Shown here: positions 43,804-53,760 of the stretch, piece by piece
Position numbering within the stretch: the stretch's first letter is position 1
Layout of the letters: every line of letters starts with the position of its first letter
Source: an uncultured Arachnia sp.
GTDB taxonomy: Bacteria > Actinomycetota > Actinomycetes > Propionibacteriales > Propionibacteriaceae
Assembly (NCBI GenBank): GCA_934636715.1
Contig: CAKUBE010000009.1
Coordinates: forward strand, 1 to 64,000
DNA length: 64,000 nucleotides
Direction of reading: 5' to 3'
The notes under the pieces: model-generated
Database searches by the model: none
Told to the model about the DNA's origin: nothing
Seen by the model: the letters and a program-made list of their open reading frames with translations, nothing else
Program-made: the position numbers and the translations under genes

Positions 43804-46563
43804 TCAGGCGTCGCCGCCCACGCTGCCGCTGGAACCGGCGGTCACGTCGTCGAGGCGGTACTTCGCGGCCGCCTCTGTGGCCCACTCCTGCGGCACCTCG
43901 CCGTTGCGAGCCAGCTGCTGCAGCACCGCGACCGCCACGGACGGGCCGTCGATGTTGAAGAACCGGCGCGCGGCGGCGCGGGTGTCGGAGAAGCCGAAGC
44001 CGTCAGCGCCCAGCACCGTGTAGTCGCCGGGGACCCACTCGCGGATCTGGTCCGGGACCGCGCGCATGTAGTCGGACACCGCGACGATCGGGCCGGCGGC
44101 GCCGTCGAGCTTCTGCTGCACCCAGATGGGCTCGTGCTCGCCGAAGGGATCGTGGAAGCGCTTCTTCTCCAGCTCGATGCCCTCGCGGCGCAGCTCGCCC
44201 CAGGAGGTGACGCTCCACACGTCGGCGACCACGCCGTAGTCCTCCTTCAGCAGCTCCTGGGCCTCGATCGCCCAGGCGAGGCCGACGCCGGACGCGAGGA
44301 TCTGCGCGCGGCGCGCGTCCTCGCCCACGCCGTCGAAGCTGCCGGGCTTTACCAGGTACATGCCGCGAAGGATGCCCTCGACCTCGACGCCCTCCGGCTC
44401 GGCCGGCTGGACGATCGGCTCGTTGTAGACGGTAAAGTAGTAGATCAGGTCCTCGGGGTTCTCGCCGTACATGCGGCGCAGGCCGTCCTTGACGATGTGC
44501 GCGATCTCGTAGCCGTAGGCCGGGTCGTAGCTGACGACGGCGGTGTTGGTGGAGGCGAGGATCGGCGAGTGGCCGTCCATGTGCTGCAGGCCCTCACCGG
44601 TCAGGGTGGTGCGGCCCGCGGTGGCGCCGATCATGAAGCCGCGCGCCAGCTGGTCCGCCGCGGCCCAGATGCCGTCGGCGGTGCGCTGGAAGCCGAACAT
44701 CGAGTAGAAGACGTAGATCGGGACCATCGGCTCGCCGTGCGTGGCATACGAGGTGCCCGCCGCGCTGAAGGCCGCGATCGAGCCGCCCTCGTTGATGCCC
44801 GTGTGCAGGATCTGGCCCTGCTTCGACTCGCGGTAGCTGAGGAAGAGCTCGTTGTCGACCGGCGTGTAGTTCTGCCCGTGCGGGTTGTAGATCTTGATCG
44901 TCGGGAAGAACGCGTCGATGCCGAAGGTGCGGGCCTCGTCCGGGATGATCGGGACCACGCGCGGGGCGAACTGCTTGTCGCGCATGAGGTCCTTGAGCAG
45001 ACGCACGAAGGCCATCGTGGTGGCGATCTGCTGGTTGCCGGAGCCCTTGCGCATCGAGTCGTAGGTCTTCTCCGGGGGCAGGGAGATGAACTTCCGGTCG
45101 CCGCGGCGCTCGGGCAGGTAGCCGCCCAGCTCACGACGGCGCTCCTGCAGGTACTGGATCCGCGGGTCGTCCTGGCCAGGGTGGATGTAGGGCGGCTGGT
45201 ACGGGTTCGCCTCGAGCTGCTCGTCGGTGACCGGCACGTCGACGCGATCGCGGAAGCCCTTCAGGTCATCGAGGGCCAGCTTCTTCATCTGGTGGGTCGC
45301 GTTGCGGCCGGCGAAGTGCTTGCCGAGGAAGTAGCCCTTGATGGTGTGCGCGAGGATGACCGTCGGCGCCCCTGTGAACTCCATCGCGGCCTTGTAGGCG
45401 GCGTAGACCTTCGTGAAGTCGTGGCCGCCGCGGGTCAGGCGCCAGATCTCGTCGTCGTTCCAGTCCTTGACCATGGCGGCGGTGCGCGGGTCGCGGCCGA
45501 AGAAGAAGTTGCGGACGTAGGCGCCGTCGTTGGCCTTGAAGGTCTGGTAGTCGCCGTCAGTCGTCGAGTTCATCAGGTTGAGCAGCGCGCCGTCGGAGTC
45601 GTTGGCGAGCAGCGGATCCCAGCCGCGGCCCCAGACGACCTTGATCACGTTCCAGCCGGCGCCGCGGAAGAACGCCTCGAGCTCCTGCATGATCTTGCCG
45701 TTGCCGCGGACCGGGCCGTCGAGGCGCTGCAGGTTGCAGTTGACGACGAAGGTCAGGTTGTCGAGCTCGTCGTTGGCGGCGAGCTGCAGCGCGCCGCGCG
45801 ACTCGGGCTCGTCCATCTCGCCGTCGCCAAGGAACGCCCACACGTGCTGCTGCGAGGTGTCCTTGATGCCGCGGTTGTGGAGGTAGCGGTTGAACTGCGC
45901 CTGGTAGATGGCGTTCATGGGGCCGAGGCCCATGGATACGGTCGGGAACTCCCAGAAGTCGGGCTTCTGCCGCGGGTGCGGGTAGCTGGGCAGCGCCCGG
46001 AGCTGGCCGTCCACGTAGTGCGAATGCTCCTGGCGGAAGCCGTCGAGGTCGTTCTCGTCCAGGCGGCCCTCGAGGAACGCGCGGGCGTACATGCCCGGCG
46101 AGGCGTGGCCCTGGAAGAAGATCTGGTCGCCGCCGCCCGGGTGGTCCTTGCCGCGGAAGAAGTGGTTGAAGCCCACCTCGTACAGCGTCGCCGACGACGC
46201 GAACGAGGCGATGTGACCGCCGACGCCGACGCCCGGGCGCTGCGCGCGGTGCACCATGATGGCCGCGTTCCAGCGGAGCAGGCGGCGGATGCCGCGCTCC
46301 AGCTTCTCGTCGCCCGGGAACGCGGGCTCCTTGTCGACGGGGATGGTGTTGACGTAGTCCGTGCCCGTCAGCGACGGGACGCCGATCTGGCGTTCGCGGG
46401 CGCGTTCGAGCAGCTTCAGCATGACGTACCGGGCCCGGTTGCGGCCGCCCTCCTCGATCACGCCGTCGAGCGACTCGAGCCATTCGCCGGTCTCCGATGG
46501 ATCGATGTCCGGCAAGTTCGTCGGCAGCCCATTGAGAATCGGCCCAACCTCGTTCTGGCTCAC
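43804..46563 (-). CDS. aceE: Pyruvate dehydrogenase E1 component, homodimeric type
   Basis: 919 residues, the length of the single-chain AceE family. The thiamine diphosphate motif [18 protein letters not shown] ends in FVVNCN. Other landmarks are [20 protein letters not shown] near the N-terminus and [18 protein letters not shown] in the transketolase-like domain. It decarboxylates pyruvate and feeds acetyl groups to the E2 lipoyl domains, giving acetyl-CoA. The GTG at 46563 (VSQNEVGP) has GGGAGAGGG upstream. Neighbours (DUF3052 and fatty-acid genes) match the actinobacterial aceE locus. Confidence 0.97.
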   Translation of the reverse strand: MSQNEVGPILNGLPTNLPDIDPSETGEWLESLDGVIEEGGRNRARYVMLKLLERARERQIGVPSLTGTDYVNTIPVDKEPAFPGDEKLERGIRRLLRWNAAIMVHRAQRPGVGVGGHIASFASSATLYEVGFNHFFRGKDHPGGGDQIFFQGHASPGMYARAFLEGRLDENDLDGFRQEHSHYVDGQLRALPSYPHPRQKPDFWEFPTVSMGLGPMNAIYQAQFNRYLHNRGIKDTSQQHVWAFLGDGEMDEPESRGALQLAANDELDNLTFVVNCNLQRLDGPVRGNGKIMQELEAFFRGAGWNVIKVVWGRGWDPLLANDSDGALLNLMNSTTDGDYQTFKANDGAYVRNFFFGRDPRTAAMVKDWNDDEIWRLTRGGHDFTKVYAAYKAAMEFTGAPTVILAHTIKGYFLGKHFAGRNATHQMKKLALDDLKGFRDRVDVPVTDEQLEANPYQPPYIHPGQDDPRIQYLQERRRELGGYLPERRGDRKFISLPPEKTYDSMRKGSGNQQIATTMAFVRLLKDLMRDKQFAPRVVPIIPDEARTFGIDAFFPTIKIYNPHGQNYTPVDNELFLSYRESKQGQILHTGINEGGSIAAFSAAGTSYATHGEPMVPIYVFYSMFGFQRTADGIWAAADQLARGFMIGATAGRTTLTGEGLQHMDGHSPILASTNTAVVSYDPAYGYEIAHIVKDGLRRMYGENPEDLIYYFTVYNEPIVQPAEPEGVEVEGILRGMYLVKPGSFDGVGEDARRAQILASGVGLAWAIEAQELLKEDYGVVADVWSVTSWGELRREGIELEKKRFHDPFGEHEPIWVQQKLDGAAGPIVAVSDYMRAVPDQIREWVPGDYTVLGADGFGFSDTRAAARRFFNIDGPSVAVAVLQQLARNGEVPQEWATEAAAKYRLDDVTAGSSGSVGGDA

Positions 46564-46622
46564 AGTGATCCCTCTCCCTGTTCTGCGCGCCGCCCCTATT
46601 GCCAGCTCGCTGATTTTCGCCC

Positions 46623-46628
46623 ACCCTA
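46623..46628 (-). promoter_or_regulatory. Possible -10 of aceE
   Basis: TAGGGT on the minus strand with TTGCGA about 15 nt upstream as a poor -35. The leader to the GTG would be about 55 nt. Confidence 0.3.
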
Positions 46629-46678
46629 CCGTCAAAACCACGCTCGCAACGGTTCGTTTATTTCCGGATCGGAGCGTC

Positions 46679-47452
46679 TCAGCCGACGACGCGCTCGCGG
46701 TGCCGCGCCGCGTGGGCGAGCACGTCGGCCACGGGCCAGGTGGTGATGATCCGGTCCGCACCGATGCCCGCCTCGACGGCGCGGGCGGCGCCCAGGCCGA
46801 GGTTCGCGAGCTGCCTGGTGGTGTGGGCGTCCGAGTCGATGCTGAACAGGCAGCCGAGCTCGTTGGCCAGCATGAGCAGCTCCAGCGGCGGGTCCGCGCG
46901 ATCGGGGCGCGCGTTGATCTCCACCGCCACCCCGAACATCTCGCAGGCGGCGAACACCATCTCGGCGTCGAACCTCGACGGCGCGCGCCACGTCCCGTCC
47001 TCCCGGCGTCGCCGCCCGGTGCAGTGGCCGAGCACCGTCGTGTGCGGGTTGGAGACGGCGCGCACCATGCGGGCGGTCATCGCGTCGGACGCGCCGTTCA
47101 GGTCCGAGTGCACCGACGCCACGACGACGTCGAGGCGCGCGAGCAGGTCGTCGGCCTGGTCGAGCGATCCGTCGCCGAGGATGTCGACCTCGATCCCGCG
47201 CAGCACCCGGATGTCCCGCTCCTCCTGGACGCGCTCCATCTCGGCCCACTGGGCCACCAACCGCTCCCGGTTCAGGCCGTAGGCCACCCGCAGCCGGGGC
47301 GAGTGGTCGGTGACGGCGAGGTAGTCGCGGCCCAGCTTCTCGGCGGCCGCGGCCATCTCCGCCAGCGAGGCGCCGCCGTCGGACCAGGTGGTGTGGGAAT
47401 GCAGATCGCCGCGCAGCCGGGAGGCCAGGTCGTCGGCGGGGCTGGGGCTCAT
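46679..47452 (-). CDS. PHP-domain phosphoesterase
   Basis: 257 residues with the polymerase-and-histidinol-phosphatase metal motifs: [54 protein letters not shown] and DSDAHTT. It resembles the C-terminal PHP domain of PolX and YcdX-type phosphatases. The natural substrate cannot be told. The start at 47452 has TAGGGT ending 6 nt upstream, so it is probably leaderless. It is divergent from the fasR-type regulator. Confidence 0.92.
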   Translation of the reverse strand: MSPSPADDLASRLRGDLHSHTTWSDGGASLAEMAAAAEKLGRDYLAVTDHSPRLRVAYGLNRERLVAQWAEMERVQEERDIRVLRGIEVDILGDGSLDQADDLLARLDVVVASVHSDLNGASDAMTARMVRAVSNPHTTVLGHCTGRRRREDGTWRAPSRFDAEMVFAACEMFGVAVEINARPDRADPPLELLMLANELGCLFSIDSDAHTTRQLANLGLGAARAVEAGIGADRIITTWPVADVLAHAARHRERVVG

Positions 47453-47458
47453 GGCTCC

Positions 47459-47464
47459 ACCCTA
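47459..47464 (-). promoter_or_regulatory. Leaderless -10 element of the PHP gene
   Basis: TAGGGT ends 6 nt before the ATG at 47452. GGAG within the gap could also be read as a very short-spaced Shine-Dalgarno sequence. Confidence 0.5.
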
Positions 47465-47492
47465 AACTCCACCCTGCGCCCCAGCGGGGCGA

Positions 47493-47498
47493 TACGCT
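47493..47498 (+). promoter_or_regulatory. Leaderless -10 element of the fasR-type gene
   Basis: TACGCT ends 6 nt before the ATG at 47505, with no Shine-Dalgarno sequence. It is back to back with the PHP-gene -10 only 28 nt away, so the two promoters may influence each other. Confidence 0.6.
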
Positions 47499-47504
47499 GA
47501 CGAA

Positions 47505-48686
47505 ATGGACCCACGCCCAGGCACGGCCCCGGCCCTGATCGCCTCGGCCCGCGCTCGCGCCGGGCTGATCAAGCGGTTGCGCGCCGCCACCTCGCCGATG
47601 AACACCGCGACGCTCGCCGCGATGACGGAACGGCACGCGTGGTTCGGACAGCTGGACGCCGAGTCGCGCTCCTGGATCAGCGTGCTGGCCCGCGCCGGCA
47701 TCGACGGGTTCGCCACCTGGTTCGCGGGCGAGGAGTTCACGCCCGAGTCGGTGTTCGACGCCGCCCCGCGCGCCATGGCCCGCCGCATCTCGCTGCAGCA
47801 GACCGTCGACCTCGTGCGGACGACCACCGAGGTCGTCGAGGAGCAGATCCAGCACCTGCTCCCCCGCGGCGACCGCCAGCCGCTGCAGCTGGGCATCGTC
47901 CACTACTCTCGCGAGATCGCCTTCGCGGCGGCCGCCATCTACGCGAAGGCCGCGGAGGCCCGCGGCGCCTGGGACTCGCGGATCGAGGCGACCATCGTGG
48001 ACGCCGTGGTGCGGGCCGAGACCGACGAGTCGGTGCTGTCGCGCGCCTCGACGCTCGGGTGGCGGGCGGACTCCCAGGTGGTCGTCGCCATCGGCGGGGT
48101 GCCCGAGTCGCACCATCTCGACGGGCTGCGCCGCGCCGCGGCCAAGCTCGACCTCGAGGTCCTCGCCGCGCCGCAGGGCGACCGGCTCGTCTGCATCCTC
48201 GGCGGTGCCGGGGTCGGCGACGAGGTGGAGACCTGCGAGCGCGTGTCGCGGCTGGCCGAGTTCTTCGCCGACGGGCCCATCGTCGTCGGCCCCACCGTCG
48301 AGGGCCTCGCCGGGGCGCACAAGTCGGCCCGAGCTGCCGCGTCCGGGTACCGCGCGGCGAAGGCGTGGCCGGAGGGGCCGCGCACGCTGCCGTCGGCGGA
48401 TCTCCTGCCGGAGCGCGCACTGGCCGGCGACGGCCACGCCCGCCGGACGCTCGCGGGCGACGTGTACTCGGCGCTCGCGGGGAGCAAGGAGCTCCTGGAG
48501 ACCTGCGTCGGCTTCCTCGACTGTGGCTCCTCGATGGAGGCCACCGCCCGCGCGCTGTTCGTGCACCCCAACACCGTCCGCTACCGCCTGCGCCGGATCC
48601 AGGACGTCACCGGCTACAACCCGGCGGACGCGCGCGAGGCGTACGTGCTGCGGATGGCGATCACGCTGGGCCGGCTGCAGGACTGA
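47505..48686 (+). CDS. fasR: PucR-type regulator of fatty-acid synthesis (FasR/MabR-like)
   Basis: 393 residues. The N-terminal part has ESRSWISVLARAGIDGFATWF and QQTVDLVRTTTEVVEEQIQ, a GGDEF-like middle region follows, and the C-terminal PucR helix-turn-helix is NTVRYRLRRIQDVTGY. Orthologues directly upstream of fabD (MabR in mycobacteria, FasR in Streptomyces) activate the FAS II operon and sense long-chain acyl-CoA or related ligands. Position and domain architecture fit. A TTGTGGG-GTT-CCCACAA palindrome upstream of fabD is a candidate binding site. Confidence 0.88.
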   Translation: MDPRPGTAPALIASARARAGLIKRLRAATSPMNTATLAAMTERHAWFGQLDAESRSWISVLARAGIDGFATWFAGEEFTPESVFDAAPRAMARRISLQQTVDLVRTTTEVVEEQIQHLLPRGDRQPLQLGIVHYSREIAFAAAAIYAKAAEARGAWDSRIEATIVDAVVRAETDESVLSRASTLGWRADSQVVVAIGGVPESHHLDGLRRAAAKLDLEVLAAPQGDRLVCILGGAGVGDEVETCERVSRLAEFFADGPIVVGPTVEGLAGAHKSARAAASGYRAAKAWPEGPRTLPSADLLPERALAGDGHARRTLAGDVYSALAGSKELLETCVGFLDCGSSMEATARALFVHPNTVRYRLRRIQDVTGYNPADAREAYVLRMAITLGRLQD

Positions 48687-48698
48687 CGTTCTCCTAAT

Positions 48699-48710
48699 CA
48701 CACCGGTGTG
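48699..48710. promoter_or_regulatory. 12-bp perfect palindrome after the fasR-type gene
   Basis: CACACCGGTGTG, 12 nt after the stop codon and 142 nt before fabD. It could be a regulator site or part of a terminator. Confidence 0.35.
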
Positions 48711-48766
48711 TTTCAGGGCTCCGGACAAAGCGTTCCGCGAGGAATCGGGTCCGGTTCGCGATGTGG

Positions 48767-48783
48767 TTGTGGGGTTCCCACAA
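48767..48783. promoter_or_regulatory. Candidate regulator-binding palindrome in the fabD promoter
   Basis: TTGTGGG-GTT-CCCACAA is a perfect 7-bp inverted repeat with a 3-nt spacer, 69 nt upstream of the fabD start. It lies where the upstream-encoded regulator would act on the FAS operon. Confidence 0.55.
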
Positions 48784-48851
48784 AGGCCTGTCCGACTATT
48801 TCGTGGCGTTTCTGCCCACACGACCGCGCCGGACCGGGCAAGGTATACCTC

Positions 48852-49784
48852 GTGCTAGCAATTGTCGCGCCCGGTCAGGGCGCCCAAACGCCCGGTTTCC
48901 TCGCCCCCTGGCTGGAGGACGCCTCCCTGGCCGAACGGCTCGCCGAGCTGTCGGACGTCTGCGAGATCGACCTCGCCCACTACGGCACCGAGGCGGACGC
49001 CGAGACCATCCGCGACACCGCCATCGCGCAGCCCCTCCTCGTCGCCGCCGCGCTGCTCACCGGCCGCGCGCTGCTGGGCGACGACGTGGCCCGCGTCGGC
49101 GCGTTCGCCGGCCACTCCGTCGGCGAGTTGGCGGCCATGGCGCTCGCCGGCACCATCTCCGACGGGGACGCCCTGGTTCTCGTCCGCGAGCGCGGCCGCG
49201 CCATGGCCGAGGCCTCCGCGATCCGCCCGACGTCGATGACGGCAGTGCTCGCGGGCGTGCCCGAGGAGATCCTCGCCGCGATCGAGGCCGCGGGCCTGAC
49301 GCCGGCCAACAACAACGGCGCGGGGCAGATCGTCGCCGCGGGCACCGTCGAGCAGCTCGCTGCCTTCGCGGAGAACCCGCCGCGCCGCGCCCGGCTCGTG
49401 CCGCTCAGCGTCGCGGGCGCGTTCCACACCGTTCACATGGCGCCCGCCGTGGCCCACCTCACAGCGGTCGCCGAGGGTGTGACTACCTCTGCCCCTGAGG
49501 CGCCGTTGCTGTCGAACGCCGACGGCGCCGTCGTCACGGACGGTCAGGACGCGCTGACCCGGATGATCAACCAGGTCGCGAACCCCGTGCGCTGGGACCT
49601 GTGCATGGCGACGATGGCGGACCTCGGCGTCACCGGCATGCTCGAGCTCGCCCCGGCCGGCACGCTCACGAAGATCGCCCAGCGCAACCTCAAGGGCGTC
49701 GACGTCTTCACCCTCAACACCCCCGATCAGCTGGAGGAGGCGCGCGCGTTCGTCGCCGCCCACTCCGTCACCGAAAGCGAGTAG
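48852..49784 (+). CDS. fabD: Malonyl-CoA:ACP transacylase
   Basis: 310 residues. The acyltransferase motifs are [12 protein letters not shown] at the N-terminus, GHSVGELAA with the catalytic Ser, and AGAFHTVHM with the catalytic His. FabD loads malonyl groups onto ACP for chain elongation. I chose the GTG at 48852 ([12 protein letters not shown]) with AAGG 8 nt upstream; longer in-frame starts would precede the conserved N-terminus. It begins the fabD-fabH-acpP-fabF set. Confidence 0.95.
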   Translation: MLAIVAPGQGAQTPGFLAPWLEDASLAERLAELSDVCEIDLAHYGTEADAETIRDTAIAQPLLVAAALLTGRALLGDDVARVGAFAGHSVGELAAMALAGTISDGDALVLVRERGRAMAEASAIRPTSMTAVLAGVPEEILAAIEAAGLTPANNNGAGQIVAAGTVEQLAAFAENPPRRARLVPLSVAGAFHTVHMAPAVAHLTAVAEGVTTSAPEAPLLSNADGAVVTDGQDALTRMINQVANPVRWDLCMATMADLGVTGMLELAPAGTLTKIAQRNLKGVDVFTLNTPDQLEEARAFVAAHSVTESE

Positions 49785-49786
49785 GC

Positions 49787-50773
49787 ATGCCGTTGCAGTC
49801 GTCCACCGGAGCGCAGTACGCGCGGCTCCTCTCCGTCGGCGGGGCCCGGGGCAGCCGGGTCGTCACCAACGAGGAGATGTGCACGATGATCGAGTCCACT
49901 CCCGAGTGGATCGAGCAGCGCACCGGCATCACCGAGCGCCGCTGGGTGGCCGACGGCGAGGACGCGGAGACGCTCGGCGTCGAGGCGGCCACCAAGGCCA
50001 TCGAACGGGCAGGCCTGCAGCCGTCGGATGTCGACGCGATCATCGTGTCGACGGTGTCGCACTACCAGCAGACGCCGTCGCTGGCCTGCATCATCGCCGA
50101 GAAGCTCGGCCTCACCGCCCCCGCCGCGTTCGACGTGTCGGCCGCGTGCGCGGGCTTCTGCTACGGCGTCGGCGTCGCCGAGGGCATGGTCCGCGCCGGA
50201 TCGGCCACCAACGTGCTCGTCCTGGGCGTCGAGGTGCTCTCCCGCTACGTCGACATCAACGACCGCTCCACCGCGTTCCTGTTCTCCGACGGCGCGGGCG
50301 CGGTCATCGTCGGCGCGTCGGACGTCCCGGCCATCGGCCCGACGGTGTGGGGCTCCAAGCCCGAGGGCGCGCGGGTCATCGAGATCGACGACTGGCGGGA
50401 GGTCGACCCGGAGGTCGGCGCGCATATCCACATGGACGGCCGCGAGGTCTTCAAGTGGGCCACCACGTCCATCGTGCAGAAGGCCGTCGAGACCCTCGAG
50501 GCCTCCGGCCTCACCCCGGATGAGCTCGACTGCTTCATCCCCCACCAGGCCAACAACCGGATCACGGATTCGATGTTGCGCCACCTCAAGCTGCCCGAGG
50601 GTGTCGTGGTTGGCCGCGACATCATCCGCATGGGCAATTCGTCGGCGGCTTCGATTCCGCTGGCGATGGAGGCTCTGCTCGAATCCGGGCAGGCCAAGAG
50701 CGGTGACAGTGCATTGATCATCGGTTTCGGCGCGGGCCTCGTGTTCGCCGGCCAGACCGTGACCCTGCCCTGA
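49787..50773 (+). CDS. fabH: Beta-ketoacyl-ACP synthase III
   Basis: 328 residues. The catalytic triad is visible: Cys in [12 protein letters not shown], His in [10 protein letters not shown] and Asn in [11 protein letters not shown]. FabH starts each fatty-acid chain by condensing an acyl-CoA with malonyl-ACP. Branched or straight primer preference cannot be told. The ATG follows the fabD stop by 2 nt, so the genes are co-transcribed and probably coupled. Confidence 0.97.
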   Translation: MPLQSSTGAQYARLLSVGGARGSRVVTNEEMCTMIESTPEWIEQRTGITERRWVADGEDAETLGVEAATKAIERAGLQPSDVDAIIVSTVSHYQQTPSLACIIAEKLGLTAPAAFDVSAACAGFCYGVGVAEGMVRAGSATNVLVLGVEVLSRYVDINDRSTAFLFSDGAGAVIVGASDVPAIGPTVWGSKPEGARVIEIDDWREVDPEVGAHIHMDGREVFKWATTSIVQKAVETLEASGLTPDELDCFIPHQANNRITDSMLRHLKLPEGVVVGRDIIRMGNSSAASIPLAMEALLESGQAKSGDSALIIGFGAGLVFAGQTVTLP

Positions 50774-50813
50774 TCTGCGCCAACCACCATCCACCAACCG
50801 AAAGGAAACTCTC

Positions 50814-51059
50814 ATGGCAAGCACCGAAGAGATTCGCGCCGACCTCGCCGAGATCGTCAACGACATCGCCGGCGTCTCCGCCGACGACGTCCAGCTGGAC
50901 AAGTCCTTCGTCGACGACCTGGGCGTCGACTCGCTGTCGATGGTCGAGATCATCTACGCCTGCGAGGACAAGTTCGAGGTGTCGATCCCCGACGAGGACG
51001 CGAAGAACCTGAAGACCGTCGGCGACGCCGTCGCCTACATCGAGCGCGCCGGCTCCTAG
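50814..51059 (+). CDS. acpP: Acyl carrier protein
   Basis: 81 residues with the 4'-phosphopantetheine attachment motif GVDSLSM (Ser40). It is strongly acidic, as expected. AAAGGAAA precedes the ATG. The TAG stop codon falls in the terminal CTAG of a short inverted-repeat element that starts at 51056. ACP carries the growing acyl chain between the FAS II enzymes encoded around it. Confidence 0.97.
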   Translation: MASTEEIRADLAEIVNDIAGVSADDVQLDKSFVDDLGVDSLSMVEIIYACEDKFEVSIPDEDAKNLKTVGDAVAYIERAGS

Positions 51060-51221
51060 TGCCCCGCGTCGGAAGCTCATTGCGATTTACGGCGCTCCAG
51101 CGGCGGCTCGCTGCGTTCTCCTCGCTCGACGAACGACCAAGTGCTACTTCGCTCGTCGGCCTTGCGATCCATCCACTGGAACACCGGAACCCATCAACGA
51201 ACTTCCGACGCAGGACACTAG
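51056..51221. mobile_element. 166-bp MITE-like element between acpP and fabF
   Basis: The ends are 20-bp inverted repeats with 18 matches. The left end is CTAGTGCCCCGCGTCGGAAG (51056-51075); the right end is the complement of a near-identical sequence at 51202-51221 and also closes with CTAG. No transposase or other coding region lies inside. The left CTAG provides the acpP stop codon. It fits a non-autonomous element, and no full-length parent is in the window. Confidence 0.6.
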
Positions 51222-51381
51222 CCGTCGCTGGGGTTCCCGGTCCGCATATCTCGCGGACCGGGAGCCTCCCAACCACCGCTGGTCAGTAGACCGGCACCTC
51301 CCCGCTGGTTGAGCCGAGACGCGTCGACGAAGTCGACCGCGACTCGTGTCGAAACCAATAGACCCGCCCACAGGAGCCCCC
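51222..51381. repeat. Rest of acpP-fabF gap with an interspersed repeat copy
   Basis: A complete copy of the recurring family runs from CCGCTGGTTGAGCC (51302) to GTGTCGAAACCAATAG (51361), with an inner GTCGAC-GAA-GTCGAC palindrome. A left-end fragment (ACCGCTGG) lies near 51275. With the preceding MITE-like element this makes a 322-bp gene-free gap inside the FAS operon. Confidence 0.8.
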
Positions 51382-52641
51382 ATGTCTCGCACCGTCGTCA
51401 TCACCGGATTCGGCGCGTTCACCCCGCTCGGCACCGACGCCCCCAGCACTTGGGAGGCGATGCTGGCAGGTAAGAGCGGCGTGCATACGCTGGCTCAGCC
51501 GTGGGCCGCGGACCTGCCCGTCACCTTCGCCGCGGAGGCCGCAGGCGACCCCGTCGAGCGCCTGGACCGCGTCGCCGCGCGCCGCCTCGACCGCAGCTCC
51601 CAGCTCGCGCTCGCCGCCGGCCTCGAGGCCTGGGCCGACGCCGGGCTCGGCCTGGGCGAGGACAACGCGATCGACCCCTACCGCCTGTTGGTCAGCGTCG
51701 GCACGGGCATCGGCGGCCTGCACACCCTGCTCGGGCAGTGGGACGTGCAGAAGGAGAAGGGCCTGCGCCGCGTCTCCCCCTTCACCATCCCGATGCTCAT
51801 GTCGAACGCGCCCGCCGCGAACCTCGGCCTGACGTTCGGCGCTGCCGCCGCAGTGCACGCCCCGGTCAGCGCGTGCGCGTCGGCCAACGAGGCCATCTCG
51901 CTCGCCTACGACCAGATCCAGCTGGACCGCTGCGACATCGCGGTCGTCGGCGGGACGGAGGGCGTCATCCACCCGCTGCCGATCAACGCGTTCGCGCAGA
52001 TGCAGGCGCTGAGCCGCCGCAACGACGACCCCGAGCACGCCTCCCGCCCGTGGGACACCGGCCGTGACGGCTTCGTCCTCGGCGAGGGCTCCGTGATCAT
52101 GGTGATCGAGTCGTTGGAGCACGCGCAGGCGCGCGGCGCGAAGATCTACGGCACGCTCGCCGGCGCCGGGATCAGCAACGACAACCACGACATCGTGCAG
52201 CCGGAGCCCACCGGCCGCGGCCAGGCCCAGGCGATGATCAAGGCCCTGCGCTCCGCCGGCCTCGCGCCGTCGGACATCGTCCACGTCAACGCGCACGGCA
52301 CGTCGACCCCGCAGGGCGACGTCACCGAGGCGGGTTCGATCGCGGCCGCGCTCGGCGACGCCGTCGACAACATCGTGGTGACCTCGACCAAGTCGATGAC
52401 CGGTCACCTCCTCGGCGCCGCGGGCGCCATCGAGACGTTCGCCACGGTCATGGCGCTCAAGAACCGCGTCGTGCCGCCGACGATCAACATCGAGAACCTG
52501 GAACCGGGCCTCCCGATCGACGTCGCGGCCAACGCGACGCGCCAGCTGAAGGACGGCGACCTCGCGGCGCTGAACAACTCCTTCGGCTTCGGCGGCTCGA
52601 ACGTCGCCGTCGCGGTCACCAACGCGAACGCCAACCGCTGA
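51382..52641 (+). CDS. fabF: Beta-ketoacyl-ACP synthase II
   Basis: 419 residues. Active-site Cys lies in PVSACASANEAI and the two His in VNAHGTSTPQGD and MTGHLLGAAGAIE. FabF elongates acyl-ACP by condensation with malonyl-ACP. The ATG at 51382 has AGGAG upstream. It is separated from acpP by 322 bp of repeats, unlike the usual tight spacing, so it may now depend on read-through or on a promoter in the repeats. Its stop lies at the edge of a 61-bp tandem repeat. Confidence 0.96.
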   Translation: MSRTVVITGFGAFTPLGTDAPSTWEAMLAGKSGVHTLAQPWAADLPVTFAAEAAGDPVERLDRVAARRLDRSSQLALAAGLEAWADAGLGLGEDNAIDPYRLLVSVGTGIGGLHTLLGQWDVQKEKGLRRVSPFTIPMLMSNAPAANLGLTFGAAAAVHAPVSACASANEAISLAYDQIQLDRCDIAVVGGTEGVIHPLPINAFAQMQALSRRNDDPEHASRPWDTGRDGFVLGEGSVIMVIESLEHAQARGAKIYGTLAGAGISNDNHDIVQPEPTGRGQAQAMIKALRSAGLAPSDIVHVNAHGTSTPQGDVTEAGSIAAALGDAVDNIVVTSTKSMTGHLLGAAGAIETFATVMALKNRVVPPTINIENLEPGLPIDVAANATRQLKDGDLAALNNSFGFGGSNVAVAVTNANANR

Positions 52642-52790
52642 CCACCCCACGCTCCTTGATCCAGCCCGGCGCCATTAACGCCGCTGGGATCGACGAGCAG
52701 GACCACCGCACGCTCCTTGAGCCAGTCCGGCGCCATTGACGCCGCTGGGATCGACGAGCAGGACCACCCCACGCTCCTTGAGCCAGCCCC
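52641..52790. repeat. 61-bp tandem repeat, about 2.5 copies, after fabF
   Basis: Units start at 52641, 52702 and 52763, each beginning ACCACCSCACGCTCCTTGA. The first two contain GCGCCATTRACGCCGCTGGG and ATCGACGAGCAGG. The third unit breaks off after AGCCAGCCC. No reading frame is conserved across units, so I treat it as non-coding. Confidence 0.85.
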
Positions 52791-53144
52791 CGGCGCGCAG
52801 CGCCCGGGCTGTGTCGAAAGGTCTGGCGCACGGGGTTCATGGACGTGGATCAGGTCCTCGAACCGTGCGCGAGACGCTTCGACGCGGTCGCGGTCGACTT
52901 CGTCGACGCAACCGGCTCAACGAGCGGTGACTACCGCTGGTTGCGCCGAGACGCGTCGACGAAGTCGACCGCAACTCGTGTCGAAACCAATGAACCCGCA
53001 TACGTCCATGGACTACCAACAGTCCATCGGTTTCGACACGGGCGCTCGTACCTCGCGGCCCGGCTCAACCGGCGGCGGGTCGGCCAGGCTCAACCGGTGG
53101 TGGATCCGCCCGGCTCAACGGGCGGCGCGCTCATCCGGCGGTGG
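52791..53144. repeat. Repeat-rich gene-free region with nested copies of the interspersed family
   Basis: It holds an inverted partial copy (52890-52935) head to head with a direct copy (52933-52993). Their inner 20-bp arms (52890-52909 and 52953-52972) are perfect inverted repeats. A further inverted copy lies at 53026-53075, with fragments (GGCTCAACCGGTGG, CCCGGCTCAACGGGCGG) to about 53130. I see no gene here. Confidence 0.8.
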
Positions 53145-53648
53145 TCACCCGACTCGGTGGAGCCAGCGCACGGGCGCGTCCTCGCTCGCGTAGCGGAAGA
53201 CGTCGATTTCCTCGTCCCACGGGGCGCCCATCAGGCGCCCCAACGCTTGGCGGAGCGGCTCGCCGCCGAGGGCGTCGGTGGCGATCGCGTGCCGCAGCCT
53301 GTCCTCCGGGACGAGCACGTCGCCGTGGATCCCGACGACTGCGGTGAACGTCCCCAGCGCGGGCGTGTAGGAGTAGCGCTGGCCGTCTGACGACGCCGTC
53401 GGTTCCTCGGTGACCTCGAACCGCAGCACGGACAGCCGCTTCAAGGCCGACGCCAGCGCCGCGCCGGTGCCGATCGGGCCGGTCCAGGACCATTCGGCGC
53501 GCCGCGCACCGGGCTCGGCTGGTTGCGTCGACCAGGCTAGATCCACCCGGCCGCCGAGGGTGGAGCCGAGCGCCCACTCGATGTGCGGGCACAGCGCCGC
53601 CGACGCGGAATGGACGAGGATCACGCCACGCGTCGTGGATGCAGTCAT
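53145..53648 (-). CDS. DUF3145 family protein
   Basis: 167 residues matching the actinobacterial DUF3145 pattern: GVILVHSASAALCPHIEWAL, WSWTGPIGTGAALASALKRL, a GDVLVPEDRLRHA segment and a final WDEEIDVFRYASEDAPVRWL. The function is unknown; the gene usually lies by fabF in actinobacteria, as here. The ATG at 53648 has AGGAGG upstream. The longer upstream frame is not supported. Confidence 0.88.
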   Translation of the reverse strand: MTASTTRGVILVHSASAALCPHIEWALGSTLGGRVDLAWSTQPAEPGARRAEWSWTGPIGTGAALASALKRLSVLRFEVTEEPTASSDGQRYSYTPALGTFTAVVGIHGDVLVPEDRLRHAIATDALGGEPLRQALGRLMGAPWDEEIDVFRYASEDAPVRWLHRVG

Positions 53649-53760
53649 GGGTTGTACCTCCTGGTTCGGCCGGATTGCCTTCCCCTGCGATCCGTCTTTC
53701 CAGAAGTGCGGCCCATTCTGCCAGGGCTTCCCAGCCGACACCACCCGCGCTGAGCTGCTT

